In this document: one piece after another, positions 1-13,269 of the stretch | How the letters are laid out: each line of letters begins with the position of its first letter | How positions within the stretch are numbered: position 1 is the stretch's first letter | Source: F-183 sp964627455 | GTDB lineage: Bacteria > Acidobacteriota > Terriglobia > Bryobacterales > Bryobacteraceae | Assembly: GCA_964627455.1 (NCBI GenBank) | Contig: CAZVKC010000019.1 | Span: forward strand, 1 to 64,000 | DNA: 64,000 bases | Direction: 5' to 3' | The notes under the pieces: model-generated | The model's database searches: none | What the model was told of the DNA's origin: nothing | The model's input: only the letters and a program-made list of their open reading frames with translations | Program-made: the position numbers and the translations under genes

Positions 1-292
1 CGACTTTCAAGACCAGAGCCTTGCCCGCTTTGTTTCGGGCCACCTTATGGACCTCAGGCGCGACCATCTTACAAGGTCCGCACCAGGCAGCCCAGAAGTC
101 CACCAGCACGGGAGTCTTCGCAGCGGCAACAATGGCGTCGAAAGCCGCAGAATCTACATCAATCGGTTCGTTTCGCGGCGGTAGCACGGACTTGCAGGCG
201 CCGCATTTTCCGGAATCGGCAAGATGAGCGGCCGGCACACGGTTCATTTTTCCGCATGCCGGGCATGGAGTGAGTAAAGTATAGGGCGTCAT
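1..292 (-). CDS. trxC: Thioredoxin with N-terminal zinc ribbon (TrxC-like), partial
   Basis: Reading leftward from an ATG at 292, the frame stays open to the window edge and gives about 97 residues; the C-terminus lies outside. The N-terminus carries two CxxC pairs (CPAC, CGAC), the zinc ribbon of thioredoxin-2 proteins. The thioredoxin fold then begins, with the active site WCGPC in the context DFWAAWCGPCKM. Proteins of this kind are cytoplasmic disulfide reductases that are often used under oxidative stress. The motif order and spacing make the family certain; only the trxC symbol is by analogy. Confidence 0.93.
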   Translation of the reverse strand, partial: MTPYTLLTPCPACGKMNRVPAAHLADSGKCGACKSVLPPRNEPIDVDSAAFDAIVAAAKTPVLVDFWAAWCGPCKMVAPEVHKVARNKAGKALVLKV

Positions 293-324
293 TCGCCCAC
301 TATTGTATGGCTGCGTGCAGCGGG

Positions 325-1902
325 CTATTGGCGAACCGTCGGATACTTGATCCCCAGTTGTTCAAGATAGGTTTTGTACTTAGTGGGATCGTAGTAGGTC
401 TTCTTCATCTGCTCGCGATAGCGGGCCATCTTGTCGGCGTTCAACTCAATGGCGGGGGTATCGTCGGGACTGATCAGCGGCTGGTACTTCTGTTCTTTGG
501 TCTGAACGTTGTTGAAGTAATCCCACGCCTGTTTGATGAGTTCCGGCTTCATCATCAGGTCAATCGCTGTGGCCGCCTGCGCCTTTGCGCCGGCGAGCGA
601 TCCCTTGTGCGCAATCGGCGTCGCCATCGAAACCGCATTGGCCCAGTGATGTCCCGGAAGGTTCGGGATATTGGCGGGATAGCGCATGTAGATCATCGGC
701 ATGATCCACGAGATATCGCCCACATCGTCCGACCCGCCGCCGCGCAGCTCTTTCTGGGCTTCCAGGGGACTGATCTTCGTCTTCAGTCCATCGGCCTTTT
801 GGCTCAGTTCGCGCTGGAGCGCCTTGGCAAGAGTCTGATCGTCTTCGCTCCAGGCCGGCATTCCGATGGCTTCGATATTCTTGTGCATCGTTTCGGCGAG
901 AGTCTTGTTGAAGTGATTCGGCCAGGCGGATCCGACGATGCGCTGGGTGAACGTAGTGCCGCTCATGAGCGCCGCGCCCTTCGCCATCGTGGTGCCGAAT
1001 TCGTGGAGTTCCTTGATCTTCTGGTAGTCGAGTTCGCGGAAGTAATACCAGACGGTCGCGGTGTCAGGGACCACGTTCGGCTGATCGCCGCCGTTGACGA
1101 TCACATAGTGGGAACGCTGCTCGGTGCGCAGATGTTCGCGCTTGTAGTTCCAGGCGACGTTCATCAGTTCGACGCCGTCCAAGGCTGAGCGTCCACGCCA
1201 CGGCGCGCCTGCCGCGTGCGCCGCGTCGCCCTTGAACGTGTACTGCACCGATACCAGGCCCGAGTTCACGGAAGGCTGACCATAACTAACGGTGAAGTCG
1301 TTGCTCACGTGGACGCCCAGCATCACGTCGAGGTCCTTGAACAAGCCTGCGCGCACGAAGAAAGCCTTGGTCGCGACAAGTTCCTCGGCGACGCCGGGAT
1401 AGATTTTGAGGGTCCCGGGCAGATTGTACTTCTGCATCAGATTCTTGAGCACGATGGCGGAAACGACGTTCACCGCCATACCGGAATTGTGCCCTTCGCC
1501 GTGACCTGGAGCGCCTTCGATCACCGGATCATGATAGGCGACGCCGGGCTTCTGCGAGGCGCGCGGGATGCAGTCGATATCGGTAATGAATCCGATGGCC
1601 GGCTTGCCGTTGCCCTGCTTGAAAGTCGCGACCCACGCCGTCGGGATGCCCGCAACTCCCTCTTCCACCGTGAAGCCCTCTTTGCGAAGGATGCCGACCA
1701 GGTACTTGGAGGTTTCGAACTCCTGGAAACCGAGTTCCGCGTAGCTGAAGATCTGGTCCACCATCTGCTGGACTTGCGTCGCGCGCTTGCCTACTTCATC
1801 GATTGCTTCTTTCTTCAACGCGTCGGGCGCCGGCGGCTGCGCCAGTGCGGCGACGCTTCCGGCGGAGGCAAGCAGCAGCGTCAGAATCGGTAGTTTGTTC
1901 AT
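325..1902 (-). CDS. Exported M20-family amidohydrolase, AbgB-like
   Basis: A 525-residue protein with a Sec-type signal peptide (cleavage near ALAQ, residue 22). The remainder resembles the M20 peptidase/amidohydrolase family, especially the aminobenzoyl-glutamate hydrolase subunit B group: a metal-site region GHGEGHNSG near residue 135, an EE pair in VAEELVATK, and a dimerisation-domain segment with GDAAHAAGAPWRGRSALDG. M20 enzymes use two metal ions to cleave amide bonds of small peptides or acylated amino acids. The gene lies 7 nt downstream of the NagX-like membrane acyltransferase on the same strand, so the two are probably co-transcribed. The substrate cannot be read from the sequence; export suggests a periplasmic amide-linked compound. 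Confidence 0.85.
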   Translation of the reverse strand: MNKLPILTLLLASAGSVAALAQPPAPDALKKEAIDEVGKRATQVQQMVDQIFSYAELGFQEFETSKYLVGILRKEGFTVEEGVAGIPTAWVATFKQGNGKPAIGFITDIDCIPRASQKPGVAYHDPVIEGAPGHGEGHNSGMAVNVVSAIVLKNLMQKYNLPGTLKIYPGVAEELVATKAFFVRAGLFKDLDVMLGVHVSNDFTVSYGQPSVNSGLVSVQYTFKGDAAHAAGAPWRGRSALDGVELMNVAWNYKREHLRTEQRSHYVIVNGGDQPNVVPDTATVWYYFRELDYQKIKELHEFGTTMAKGAALMSGTTFTQRIVGSAWPNHFNKTLAETMHKNIEAIGMPAWSEDDQTLAKALQRELSQKADGLKTKISPLEAQKELRGGGSDDVGDISWIMPMIYMRYPANIPNLPGHHWANAVSMATPIAHKGSLAGAKAQAATAIDLMMKPELIKQAWDYFNNVQTKEQKYQPLISPDDTPAIELNADKMARYREQMKKTYYDPTKYKTYLEQLGIKYPTVRQ

Positions 1903-1909
1903 AGATCCC

Positions 1910-2977
1910 TCAGAATTTCAAGAACCAGCGGCGGCGGTACATGTACCAGACCAGCGCGAAGATCAACAGGTCGAACGTGACCGCATACAGCAGGGACGCG
2001 TTCACGGGACTCGCAAGCGGGGCGAATACGCTATCGTAAATCATCTTGCGCAGCGATGTCGCGCCGTCGGGCTTGATGCTGCCCAGAACCCTCGCGAGCA
2101 AGCCCGCGAAGATATAGGCGGCGATTGCATTCATGCCGTAGATTTCGAAGAAGCGAAACGGTCTCTTGATTTCCTTGGCGTCGCAGATCCAGTAGCAGGA
2201 CGCGAAGAGAACGGCCGAGATCCCGGCCATGAAGACGCTGAACGAGCAGGTCCACAGTTGCTTGTTGATGGGTTGCCAGGCGCTGAGCAGCATGCCCGCG
2301 AGGATCAGACCGTTGCCGGAAAGAAAGATGCGCGCGGCGCGTTCACCGTGGTTGTGGCTGCGGCGCAGGATCTGGCCGGTGAGCACGCCAAAGAGCGCCG
2401 TCGAGATCGCGGGCAGCGTACTGATGAGACCTTCCGGATCCCAGGTCTTGGTGTAGCGATAGTTGTGATTCCCAAAAACGATGGCGTCGATTCCGCGAGC
2501 GAAGTTCGTGTCGCGCTCGTAATCTGCCCCCATCAGGATCCAGTAGGCGGCGAGGCACCCGGCAGTCCAGATGATCTGGCCGCGAATCGTCGTGAAAACG
2601 AAGAGGACCGTGGCGACGAGATAGCACACGGCGATGCGCTGCAGAACGCCGGGGATTCGCCACGTTTCGAATGGGAACGTTGGGAACCCGTTGAGGAAGA
2701 GTCCGATGCCGAAGATGATCGCGGCCCGGCGCAGCGCGTGCAGGATCAGCTTGTTCTTGTCCGCGCCCGCTTCGAGGCGTTTAGCGGTGGAAAGCGTGAT
2801 GGCAACGCCGACGATCCAGAGGAAAGACGGGAAGATCGTGTCGGTGTAGGTCCAACCGTGCCAGGAGGCGTGGTGCAGTTGGGGATAATTTTCGGATCCA
2901 CCGAGATTGTTGACGATCATCATGCCGGCGATGGTGAGACCGCGGAAGACGTCGAGGGAGAGAAGCCGGTTGTTCAT
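1910..2977 (-). CDS. NagX-like membrane acyltransferase (DUF5009 / heparan-glucosaminide N-acetyltransferase family)
   Basis: A 355-residue polytopic membrane protein. The N-terminus R-x-x-SLDVFRGLTIAGMMIVNN, followed by a histidine-containing stretch (LHHASWHGWTYTD) and FPSFLWIVGVAI, is typical of bacterial homologs of heparan-alpha-glucosaminide N-acetyltransferase, called NagX or DUF5009. About ten hydrophobic segments follow. Related proteins move acetyl groups across the membrane to amino sugars, and in other bacteria they occur in chitin or N-acetylglucosamine loci. This gene leads a two-gene unit with the exported amidohydrolase just downstream. The family call is firm; the sugar substrate is inference. 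Confidence 0.85.
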   Translation of the reverse strand: MNNRLLSLDVFRGLTIAGMMIVNNLGGSENYPQLHHASWHGWTYTDTIFPSFLWIVGVAITLSTAKRLEAGADKNKLILHALRRAAIIFGIGLFLNGFPTFPFETWRIPGVLQRIAVCYLVATVLFVFTTIRGQIIWTAGCLAAYWILMGADYERDTNFARGIDAIVFGNHNYRYTKTWDPEGLISTLPAISTALFGVLTGQILRRSHNHGERAARIFLSGNGLILAGMLLSAWQPINKQLWTCSFSVFMAGISAVLFASCYWICDAKEIKRPFRFFEIYGMNAIAAYIFAGLLARVLGSIKPDGATSLRKMIYDSVFAPLASPVNASLLYAVTFDLLIFALVWYMYRRRWFLKF

Positions 2978-3059
2978 TCGGGAACCTTGTGCTGGCCGGT
3001 GGCGTGCATCGTCCGCTAGCTAGAGTATCGTAAGCGCGAGTGGGTTACGATCAAGGCCT

Positions 3060-3614
3060 ATGGAGCTGTCTGACTACGTGCGCTGGATCCGGAGTTTCGT
3101 GGGCCACTCGCGGATCCTGTTGCCGTCCGCGAGCATTCTGGTCTTCGATGATCAGGGCCGGTTGCTGGTCGCTCGTCCGCATGGGCGGGACAAGTGGGTG
3201 GCTCCCGGCGGAGCCGTCGATCCAGGTGAAACGCCGGCCGACGCCGCAATCCGCGAGGCATTCGAAGAGACCGGATTGCATATCGAGATCACGGGCTTGT
3301 TCGGCGTATTCGGAGGTCCCGATTTCGCGGTCGAGTATTCGAACGGGGACAGCGCCGATTACGTGATGACGACGTATACGGCGCGGATCATAGGGGGATC
3401 GCTCGAGCCGCAGGACGGGGAGATCGCGGAGATGCGCTTCGTCGACCGCGAAGAGTTAGACTCGCTTCCGCTCGAACATTGGGCGCGCCTGGTGTTGCCG
3501 CACGCATTCGAAGCGAATCCGGATCGGTGGTGGCTGCGGCCGTCTCCCGGATTTCAGCGTCCCCAGAACGCGAACACGACCGCGCCCGCAAGCAGCACCA
3601 TCGAAACAGCGTAG
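3060..3614 (+). CDS. Nudix hydrolase
   Basis: A 184-residue Nudix protein. The Nudix box is intact from about residue 60: G, then E five residues later, then REAFEETGL, giving the full GX5EX7REUXEEXGU pattern. These enzymes hydrolyse nucleoside diphosphates linked to another group, using Mg2+ held by the glutamates. The last 20 codons run into the tail of the convergent DUF486 gene (61-nt overlap), and the Pro/Ala/Thr-rich end is probably not part of the fold. The substrate is not predictable. Confidence 0.9.
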   Translation: MELSDYVRWIRSFVGHSRILLPSASILVFDDQGRLLVARPHGRDKWVAPGGAVDPGETPADAAIREAFEETGLHIEITGLFGVFGGPDFAVEYSNGDSADYVMTTYTARIIGGSLEPQDGEIAEMRFVDREELDSLPLEHWARLVLPHAFEANPDRWWLRPSPGFQRPQNANTTAPASSTIETA

Positions 3615-3901
3615 TTCCACTTGAGGGGCTCGCCGAGGTACCACCACGCAAACGCAACAAAGACCACGAGCGTGATTGCCTCCTGCATGATTTTCAACTG
3701 GTAGCCGGTAAACGTTCCATAGCCGATACGGTTCGCCGGAACCTGAAAACAATACTCTCCAAGCGCAATGAGCCAGCTGATGAGAATGGCGGATACGAGC
3801 GTGTGATGGCGCTTCAAATGGCCGTACCACGCGTACGTCATAAAGGTGTTCGAAATGAACAGGAGCAAGACCGGCAGAGCAGGCCGGAGTTGTACGAGCA
3901 T
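3554..3901 (-). CDS. DUF486 small membrane protein (DMT superfamily)
   Basis: A small four-helix membrane protein resembling DUF486/COG3169, a half-size relative of drug/metabolite transporters. The motif SNTFMTYAWYGHLK in the first helix and the ending AVSMVLLAGAVVFAFWG are typical. I start it at the ATG at 3901 (115 aa), the usual family length, with a GAG element just upstream; an in-frame GTG at 3934 would add 11 non-hydrophobic residues. It is divergent from the topoisomerase-helicase gene and overlaps the 3' end of the Nudix gene by 61 nt. Function is unknown. Confidence 0.8.
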   Translation of the reverse strand: MLVQLRPALPVLLLFISNTFMTYAWYGHLKRHHTLVSAILISWLIALGEYCFQVPANRIGYGTFTGYQLKIMQEAITLVVFVAFAWWYLGEPLKWNYAVSMVLLAGAVVFAFWGR

Positions 3902-3951
3902 ACTCTCAAGGTAACTTGCAACGTCGCGCGACACCCTCGAATTCAGCGAAA

Positions 3952-7923
<3,972 letters not shown>

Positions 7924-8041
7924 CCGTTTTCGCAGGGCTCGTCCCGAAAGCGAACAGTGATTGAGTCCGGACGCTGAGCGCAAGTGATTGAATTTGCGAC
8001 TCGGCGTGAGTTGGCGCCACTCGTGCCATTTTTCCAGCGTC

Positions 8042-10540
8042 ATGTTGCGCCACGTCAGGTTCGCCATTCGTTCGCTTTTGAAGACTCCTGCGACGACTGC
8101 GTTCGTCATTCTCTCGCTCGCCCTCGGCGTTGGCGCCAACACTGCAATCTTCTCGTTGTTCGATCAGATTTTGATGCGTCCCCTCGATGTGCCGCAGCCC
8201 GGCGAGGTCGTGAGTCTCATCTCGAAAGGCACCAGGAGCGGTCGCACGGCGCCGAGCGTTTCCGGCGGCATCGACACGATCTTCAGTTACCCGATGTTTC
8301 GGGATCTCGAGCAGAAGCAGACGGCCTTGCGCGGACTGGCGGCGTTCCGCATGGCCGAAGCCAATCTCGCCTACAGCGGCGGCGACGTGACGCCGGGGTC
8401 GCTGTTATTGGTCTCGGGACAATACTTCGACGTCACCGGCGTGAAGCCGTACATGGGGCGCGTGCTGAACCCGGACGATGATCGCAATCGCGCAGCATTC
8501 ACGGTTGTGTCGCATCGCTACTGGCAAAACAAGTTGAACAGCAATCCCAACATCGTCAATCAGAAACTGATCATCAACGGCCAACCATTCACCGTCGCAG
8601 GCGTTCTGCCGCGCGGATTCGAAGGCACGACATTCGGCGTGTCTCCGGAGGTCTTCGTGCCGCTCTCGTGGAAGGCGGCTATGACGCCAGGTTGGGACGG
8701 AACCAAAGAACACGCCGACTGGTGGCTGCATTTGATCGGGAGGCTGCAACCCGGCTCAACGATGCATCAGACCGCGGATCTACTGAACGGGCTCTATGCG
8801 CCGCTCCTGGCCGATGAGTTGAACCTGTTCACCGGGCACTTGTCGAAGAATTTCAAGGAGCAGTATCCCAAGCAACGTATCGAACTCGAACCAGCCGGAT
8901 ACTCGAGCGGCATGGTGCGGGACTTCCTGCAGACGCCGATGCGGCTGCTGCTGGCGACCACCATCCTCGTCCTCCTCATTGCGTGCGCGAACGTCGCAAA
9001 CCTGTTGCTGACACGCGCAGCGCGCCGCGGCCCGGAACTCATGGTGCGACTCGCAATCGGCGCCGGTCCGGCGGAAATCTTCAAACTCGTATTGATCGAG
9101 TCGATGATCTTCGCAATCGCCGGAGCATTGCTGGGATTGCTCACAGGAGCCTGGGTGCTGAGCCTGCTCGTTCCGCAGATCAACCTGGGCGGATCGCAAC
9201 TAACCGGCATTCAGGCATCGCTCGACTCGCGTGTGCTGCTGTTCACTCTCGTGCTTTCGATCGCGACCGGCCTGCTCTTCGGACTCGCACCCGCCTGGGC
9301 CGCATCCCGTCTCAGCATTGGATCCGCGCTGCGCAGCGCGTCGGGCCAGGTATCGCTGGCCGGGGCCTCAAGAATTCGCAAAGGGCTCGTCGTGCTGCAG
9401 GTCGCGCTATCGCTGGTACTGCTCATTTCGGCTGCCGCGTTCACCAGGAACCTGTACAACATCGCGCACATTCAGGTCGGGCTCGACCTCGATCGCGTCG
9501 TCACTTTCAACCTGTCGCCGGAACTCAACGGATACTCGCTGCCACGCCGTCTCGCGCTGTACCAACACGTGCAGGACCGTCTGCTGACCGTTCCTGGCGT
9601 CGCTGGCGTGTCATCCGCAACCATCCCGCTGCTCGCGCAGAATCGCTGGGGCAACTCGATTGTCGTCGAAGGGAGCACTGATGCGGATGCCCATTCGTTC
9701 TTCAATCAGGTTGGTCCCGGTTTCGTCACCACGCTCGGTACGCCGTTGCTGCAAGGGCGTGATTTCAACGACCGCGATAACTCCACCGCATCCAAGGTGG
9801 CCATCGTCAACGAGACGTTCGTCGAGAAGTACTGCAAAGGCCGGAACCCCATCGGGATCCGCTTCGGCGCAGGCTATGGAACAGGCGTAAAGTTGGACCT
9901 CACCATTGTCGGCGTCATGAAGAACACCGCGTACGGAAGCGTGAAGGACGAACCGTATCCGATGTATCTGGTCCCCTTCTCACAAGCACGCTCCGTCGAA
10001 AGCATGCAGTTTTTCGTGCGAACGCAGCAGGGACAGGCCGCGGCGTTCATCCCGCAGTTGCGGCAGATCCTGCACGAGATCGACGCCAACCTTCCGATCG
10101 ATCCTGTGCAGCCCTTGCGAACGGCGGCGGAGAACAACACGTCCGAAGATCGCATCATCCTCACCCTGGCTCTTGGATTCGCACTGCTGGCAACGCTGCT
10201 CGCAGCAATCGGACTTTATGGGGTGATGGCCTACTCGGTCACGTCGCGCACGCGCGAAATCGGCTTGCGGCTGGCTTTGGGCGCGGAAGCCAGATCCATT
10301 CGAGGACTCGTCATGCGAGAGGCGTCGTACTTGTGGATCGTGGGATCCATCGCCGGATTGCCCGCCGCCTACTTCGCACTGAAGTACGCCGCGAGCCTTC
10401 TGTATGGCGTCAAAGTGTCGGAACCGCTGCTCTTCATCGCACCGGTTGCGGTACTCGCGCTCGTTGGTTGGATCGCTGCGTTCCTGCCGGCGCAACGAGC
10501 GTCCCGCGTGGACCCGCTCGACGCGCTACGGCACGAGTAA
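8042..10540 (+). CDS. MacB/FtsX-type permease, acidobacterial duplicated orphan permease (ADOP)
   Basis: An 832-residue membrane protein. It opens with LRHVRFAIRSLLKTP and a first membrane segment (VILSLALGVGANTAIFS), then a MacB-like periplasmic domain, three membrane segments near residues 300-420, a second periplasmic domain, and a C-terminal FtsX block (YGVMAYSVTSRTREIGLRLA) with three more helices, ending RASRVDPLDALRHE. This tandem two-permease layout without an adjacent ATPase is the hallmark of ADOP proteins, which are abundant in Acidobacteria. They are presumed mechanotransmission or export permeases; the cargo is unknown. No PadR-type regulator, a common partner, is adjacent. The start is the ATG at 8042 because the upstream extension lacks family features. 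Confidence 0.9.
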   Translation: MLRHVRFAIRSLLKTPATTAFVILSLALGVGANTAIFSLFDQILMRPLDVPQPGEVVSLISKGTRSGRTAPSVSGGIDTIFSYPMFRDLEQKQTALRGLAAFRMAEANLAYSGGDVTPGSLLLVSGQYFDVTGVKPYMGRVLNPDDDRNRAAFTVVSHRYWQNKLNSNPNIVNQKLIINGQPFTVAGVLPRGFEGTTFGVSPEVFVPLSWKAAMTPGWDGTKEHADWWLHLIGRLQPGSTMHQTADLLNGLYAPLLADELNLFTGHLSKNFKEQYPKQRIELEPAGYSSGMVRDFLQTPMRLLLATTILVLLIACANVANLLLTRAARRGPELMVRLAIGAGPAEIFKLVLIESMIFAIAGALLGLLTGAWVLSLLVPQINLGGSQLTGIQASLDSRVLLFTLVLSIATGLLFGLAPAWAASRLSIGSALRSASGQVSLAGASRIRKGLVVLQVALSLVLLISAAAFTRNLYNIAHIQVGLDLDRVVTFNLSPELNGYSLPRRLALYQHVQDRLLTVPGVAGVSSATIPLLAQNRWGNSIVVEGSTDADAHSFFNQVGPGFVTTLGTPLLQGRDFNDRDNSTASKVAIVNETFVEKYCKGRNPIGIRFGAGYGTGVKLDLTIVGVMKNTAYGSVKDEPYPMYLVPFSQARSVESMQFFVRTQQGQAAAFIPQLRQILHEIDANLPIDPVQPLRTAAENNTSEDRIILTLALGFALLATLLAAIGLYGVMAYSVTSRTREIGLRLALGAEARSIRGLVMREASYLWIVGSIAGLPAAYFALKYAASLLYGVKVSEPLLFIAPVAVLALVGWIAAFLPAQRASRVDPLDALRHE

Positions 10541-10541
10541 G

Positions 10542-12284
10542 CTACCGGATATCGACTGCAAATGGCGCGACGCGCATCATGCCGCCATGCGTGATGCTGC
10601 GAACCCATTGCCGGGTCGAGCGGTCCGGAAACGCCGTCTGCCAGAAGCGGTTCACGACTTCCGCCTCTGCCGACGTATCCTGGTTCCCCTTCGACGCCCA
10701 GTAATCGAAGATCGTTTTGCGCTCGGGATACGGCACCAGAGCGACCTTCTCCTTCGGGTCGATCTTGGCCTTCGCTTTGATCATCTCGATCGCACGATCC
10801 AGACCGCCGAGTTCATCGACAAGCGCGTTCTGCTTTGCCTGCGAACCCGTCCAGGCGCGGCCTTCAGCGATCGGCGCGATCTCTTCCTTCTTGCGCTTGC
10901 GGCCTTCGGCGACCGACTGCAGGAACAGATCGTACGTCTCGAGGATCCCCTCGCGAAGCTTCGCGCGTTCGGGTTCGGTCATCGGCTGATACTCCGAATC
11001 GATCGCCGCGAACTTGCCGCGCGTGAGGATTTCTTTCTGGAGGCCGATTTTGTCGTAGAGTCCACGCAGGTTCGCCTTGCCGAAGACAACGCCGATCGAA
11101 CCCGTGATGGTGTTCGGATACGACAGCACAGGATCACCGGTCATCGAGATCATGTATCCGCCGCTCGCCGCGTAATCCGCCATCGAGATCACCATCGGCT
11201 TCTTCTTCGACAGCAGCTTCGCCTGATGCAGAATGAGGTCCGAGGCCAGGGCGTCGCCGCCTGGTGAGTTCACGCGGAAGATCACACCGTGGATCGAGTC
11301 GTCCTTCTCGATCTGCTTCATCAGCTTGACCATCGCCGGCGCGGTGATCTCGTCTTCGGGATCGAGATTCGCGCTGCCGCCAATTCCGCCATCAGCTACG
11401 AGAAACGCAATGCGATTCTTCGGGGGAGTCTTCACTTGCGGACGCGATCTTGCGAAATCCTTCAGCGCCGTCTTCTTGATCTCTTTCAGCTTCAGCCGGT
11501 CTTTCAGGTCATCCTGCAATTGATCCTCATAGCCGAGGACGTCAACCAACCCGGACTCCTTCGCCTTGCGCGCGAGAAACGGCCCGTCATCAATCAGCGA
11601 CTTCACGTCTTCCGGCTTCTTCTTGCGGCCCTCTGCGACCACGCGCACGAGGTCTCCGTAATACTGGTCAAGAAATCCGTTGAGGACCTCACGCGTCTCC
11701 GGCGTCATCGACGTGCGCGAATACGTATCGCCGAAGTCTTTGTACTTGCCCGCGTGCTCGATTTCGATCTTCACGCCAATCTTGTCGAGCGTGTTTTTCC
11801 AGTACGTCATCTCGATGCGAAGTCCCTTCACATCGATACGGTCGTCGGGAGCAAGGAAGATCTTGTCGGCGGCTGTCGCCAGATAGTATTCCTTCGTGCC
11901 CGGTGTGTGCAGGTGGCAGTAGAGCGGCTTACCCGACTTGCGGAACTTCAGCAACCCTTGCCGGATCTCGTCCGCCTTGGCCCAGCCGATTGCCAGGCTC
12001 TGCGGCTCGAGCACCACCGCTTTGATGCGATTGTCGTCCGCCGCGCGATTCAACACGCTCCAGAGTTCAACCAGCGTGACCTCGTTCTTCCCCTCCAGAA
12101 ACGGCAGTGGGACTTCCATCGCCGGCCGTTCCGGGATCTCGCCTTCCAGTCGCAGCATGAGCACCGAGTCCGCGGCCACCGTCGGCGCCTTGTCGCCCAG
12201 ACGCATCGCTGCAAACACGAGAATCACGCCAGCCAGGAACGCGAACGCCAGGCCGCACAGCACACCGAGCAGAAACTTCTTCAT
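10542..12284 (-). CDS. sppA: Signal peptide peptidase SppA, 67-kDa type
   Basis: A 580-residue protease IV. An N-terminal membrane anchor (residues 3-28) is followed by two tandem SppA domains, as in the long E. coli-type enzyme. The catalytic lysine aligns with K182 (in KYKDFGDTYSR) in the first half, and the serine is S374 in ADYAASGGY in the second. The substrate groove motif NSPGG (339-343) is present. SppA degrades signal peptides left in the membrane after secretion. The gene lies 9 nt downstream of the isomerase-like gene and is probably co-transcribed with it. Convergent with the ADOP gene, 1 nt apart. Confidence 0.95.
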   Translation of the reverse strand: MKKFLLGVLCGLAFAFLAGVILVFAAMRLGDKAPTVAADSVLMLRLEGEIPERPAMEVPLPFLEGKNEVTLVELWSVLNRAADDNRIKAVVLEPQSLAIGWAKADEIRQGLLKFRKSGKPLYCHLHTPGTKEYYLATAADKIFLAPDDRIDVKGLRIEMTYWKNTLDKIGVKIEIEHAGKYKDFGDTYSRTSMTPETREVLNGFLDQYYGDLVRVVAEGRKKKPEDVKSLIDDGPFLARKAKESGLVDVLGYEDQLQDDLKDRLKLKEIKKTALKDFARSRPQVKTPPKNRIAFLVADGGIGGSANLDPEDEITAPAMVKLMKQIEKDDSIHGVIFRVNSPGGDALASDLILHQAKLLSKKKPMVISMADYAASGGYMISMTGDPVLSYPNTITGSIGVVFGKANLRGLYDKIGLQKEILTRGKFAAIDSEYQPMTEPERAKLREGILETYDLFLQSVAEGRKRKKEEIAPIAEGRAWTGSQAKQNALVDELGGLDRAIEMIKAKAKIDPKEKVALVPYPERKTIFDYWASKGNQDTSAEAEVVNRFWQTAFPDRSTRQWVRSITHGGMMRVAPFAVDIR

Positions 12285-12293
12285 GTTGTCGTC

Positions 12294-13181
12294 TTAGTCG
12301 CCGTTCAGGATCTGATCGACACGGCCCGACAGATCCTTCAGATAGGCCGCATCGCCGGAACTGAGTTCCACCGTCGCCGTGCCCTTGTAGCCGATGTCCG
12401 CAAAGGCCTTGTGCACGGCCTTCCAGTCGATCATGCCTTCGCGCAGATTCACCCAATCCGCGTTCGAGCGCCCTCTCACGCTCGGGTCGCCCTTGAACTT
12501 GAAGTCCTTGAAGTGGACCTTTGCGATGCGCGGGCCGAGGGTGCGGATCCAGTCCTGCGGATAGCCGTACATCACGATGTTGCCGACATCGAAGTAAGCC
12601 TTCACGTAGGGCGACTTGAAGTCATCGACGTAGCGGGCAAACTCAACCGGGCTCAGCAGAAACTTGTTCCAGACGTTTTCCACCGCGATGATGACCTTGC
12701 ACTCTTTCGCCAGAGGAATCATCTTCCGGATCTCTTTCTGCGAACGCTCCCACGCCTGCGCGTAACCGACTTCCGGGTTCACCACCGCGGGAACCAGCAG
12801 CACCGTGTCCGCACCCCACAACTTCGCGTTGCGCAGGCTGGTCTCCATGCCGGCGATGCATTTGTCGACCGTCGCGCGATCGCTCGCGGAAAGCGGGAAT
12901 TTCCAATGATCCGAATTCATCACCGAATGCACGCGCACGCCGGTCTTCTTCGAGGCGTCGAGAATGGCTTCCGCGTCCGCCTTTTCCGGGGTCGTGTGGC
13001 ATTCCATCTCTTCGAAGCCGCATTCCTTCAGCATCTGGAACTTCTCGAGCGGCGAAAGCTTGGCGGGCAGCATGCCCCACAGCAAACCCTTCTTGATCGG
13101 CAGGCGGTTGCTCTGTGCGTTTGAGGAAGCAGTAGCAGACAAAAATGCGGCAGCGCCGCCGAGGATTGTGCGTCTGGTCAT
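12294..13181 (-). CDS. Exported sugar phosphate isomerase/epimerase-like protein (1 of 5)
   Basis: A 295-residue TIM-barrel protein of the AP endonuclease 2/xylose isomerase-like family. The N-terminus MTRRTILGGAAAFLSATA resembles a twin-arginine or lipoprotein-less Sec signal, with cleavage near SNAQ. Metal-site residues typical of the fold are visible: E in FEEMECHTT, E in VIIAVENVWN, D-x-G-N in AYFDVGNI and H in KVHFKDFKF. The family includes hydroxypyruvate isomerase and sugar epimerases. ATG at 13181 chosen because the signal begins there. It leads a unit with sppA. Exact substrate unknown. Confidence 0.85.
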   Translation of the reverse strand: MTRRTILGGAAAFLSATASSNAQSNRLPIKKGLLWGMLPAKLSPLEKFQMLKECGFEEMECHTTPEKADAEAILDASKKTGVRVHSVMNSDHWKFPLSASDRATVDKCIAGMETSLRNAKLWGADTVLLVPAVVNPEVGYAQAWERSQKEIRKMIPLAKECKVIIAVENVWNKFLLSPVEFARYVDDFKSPYVKAYFDVGNIVMYGYPQDWIRTLGPRIAKVHFKDFKFKGDPSVRGRSNADWVNLREGMIDWKAVHKAFADIGYKGTATVELSSGDAAYLKDLSGRVDQILNGD

Positions 13182-13269
13182 GGATTCAGGATTCCTGAGC
13201 TTGATTCTATCGCCTTTGATTCGACCGACGAGTGTGGCGAACACCGCTGCGGTTGCGCTATAAGGAGGT

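Noticed and set aside
1787..3019. A plus-strand frame of 410 codons opposite the NagX-like gene
   Set aside because: Arg/Asp/Glu-rich composition of an antisense shadow; the minus-strand membrane protein is clear.
11289..13124. A plus-strand frame of 611 codons opposite sppA and the isomerase gene
   Set aside because: Shadow frame; sppA and the isomerase have intact motifs on the minus strand and this frame has none.
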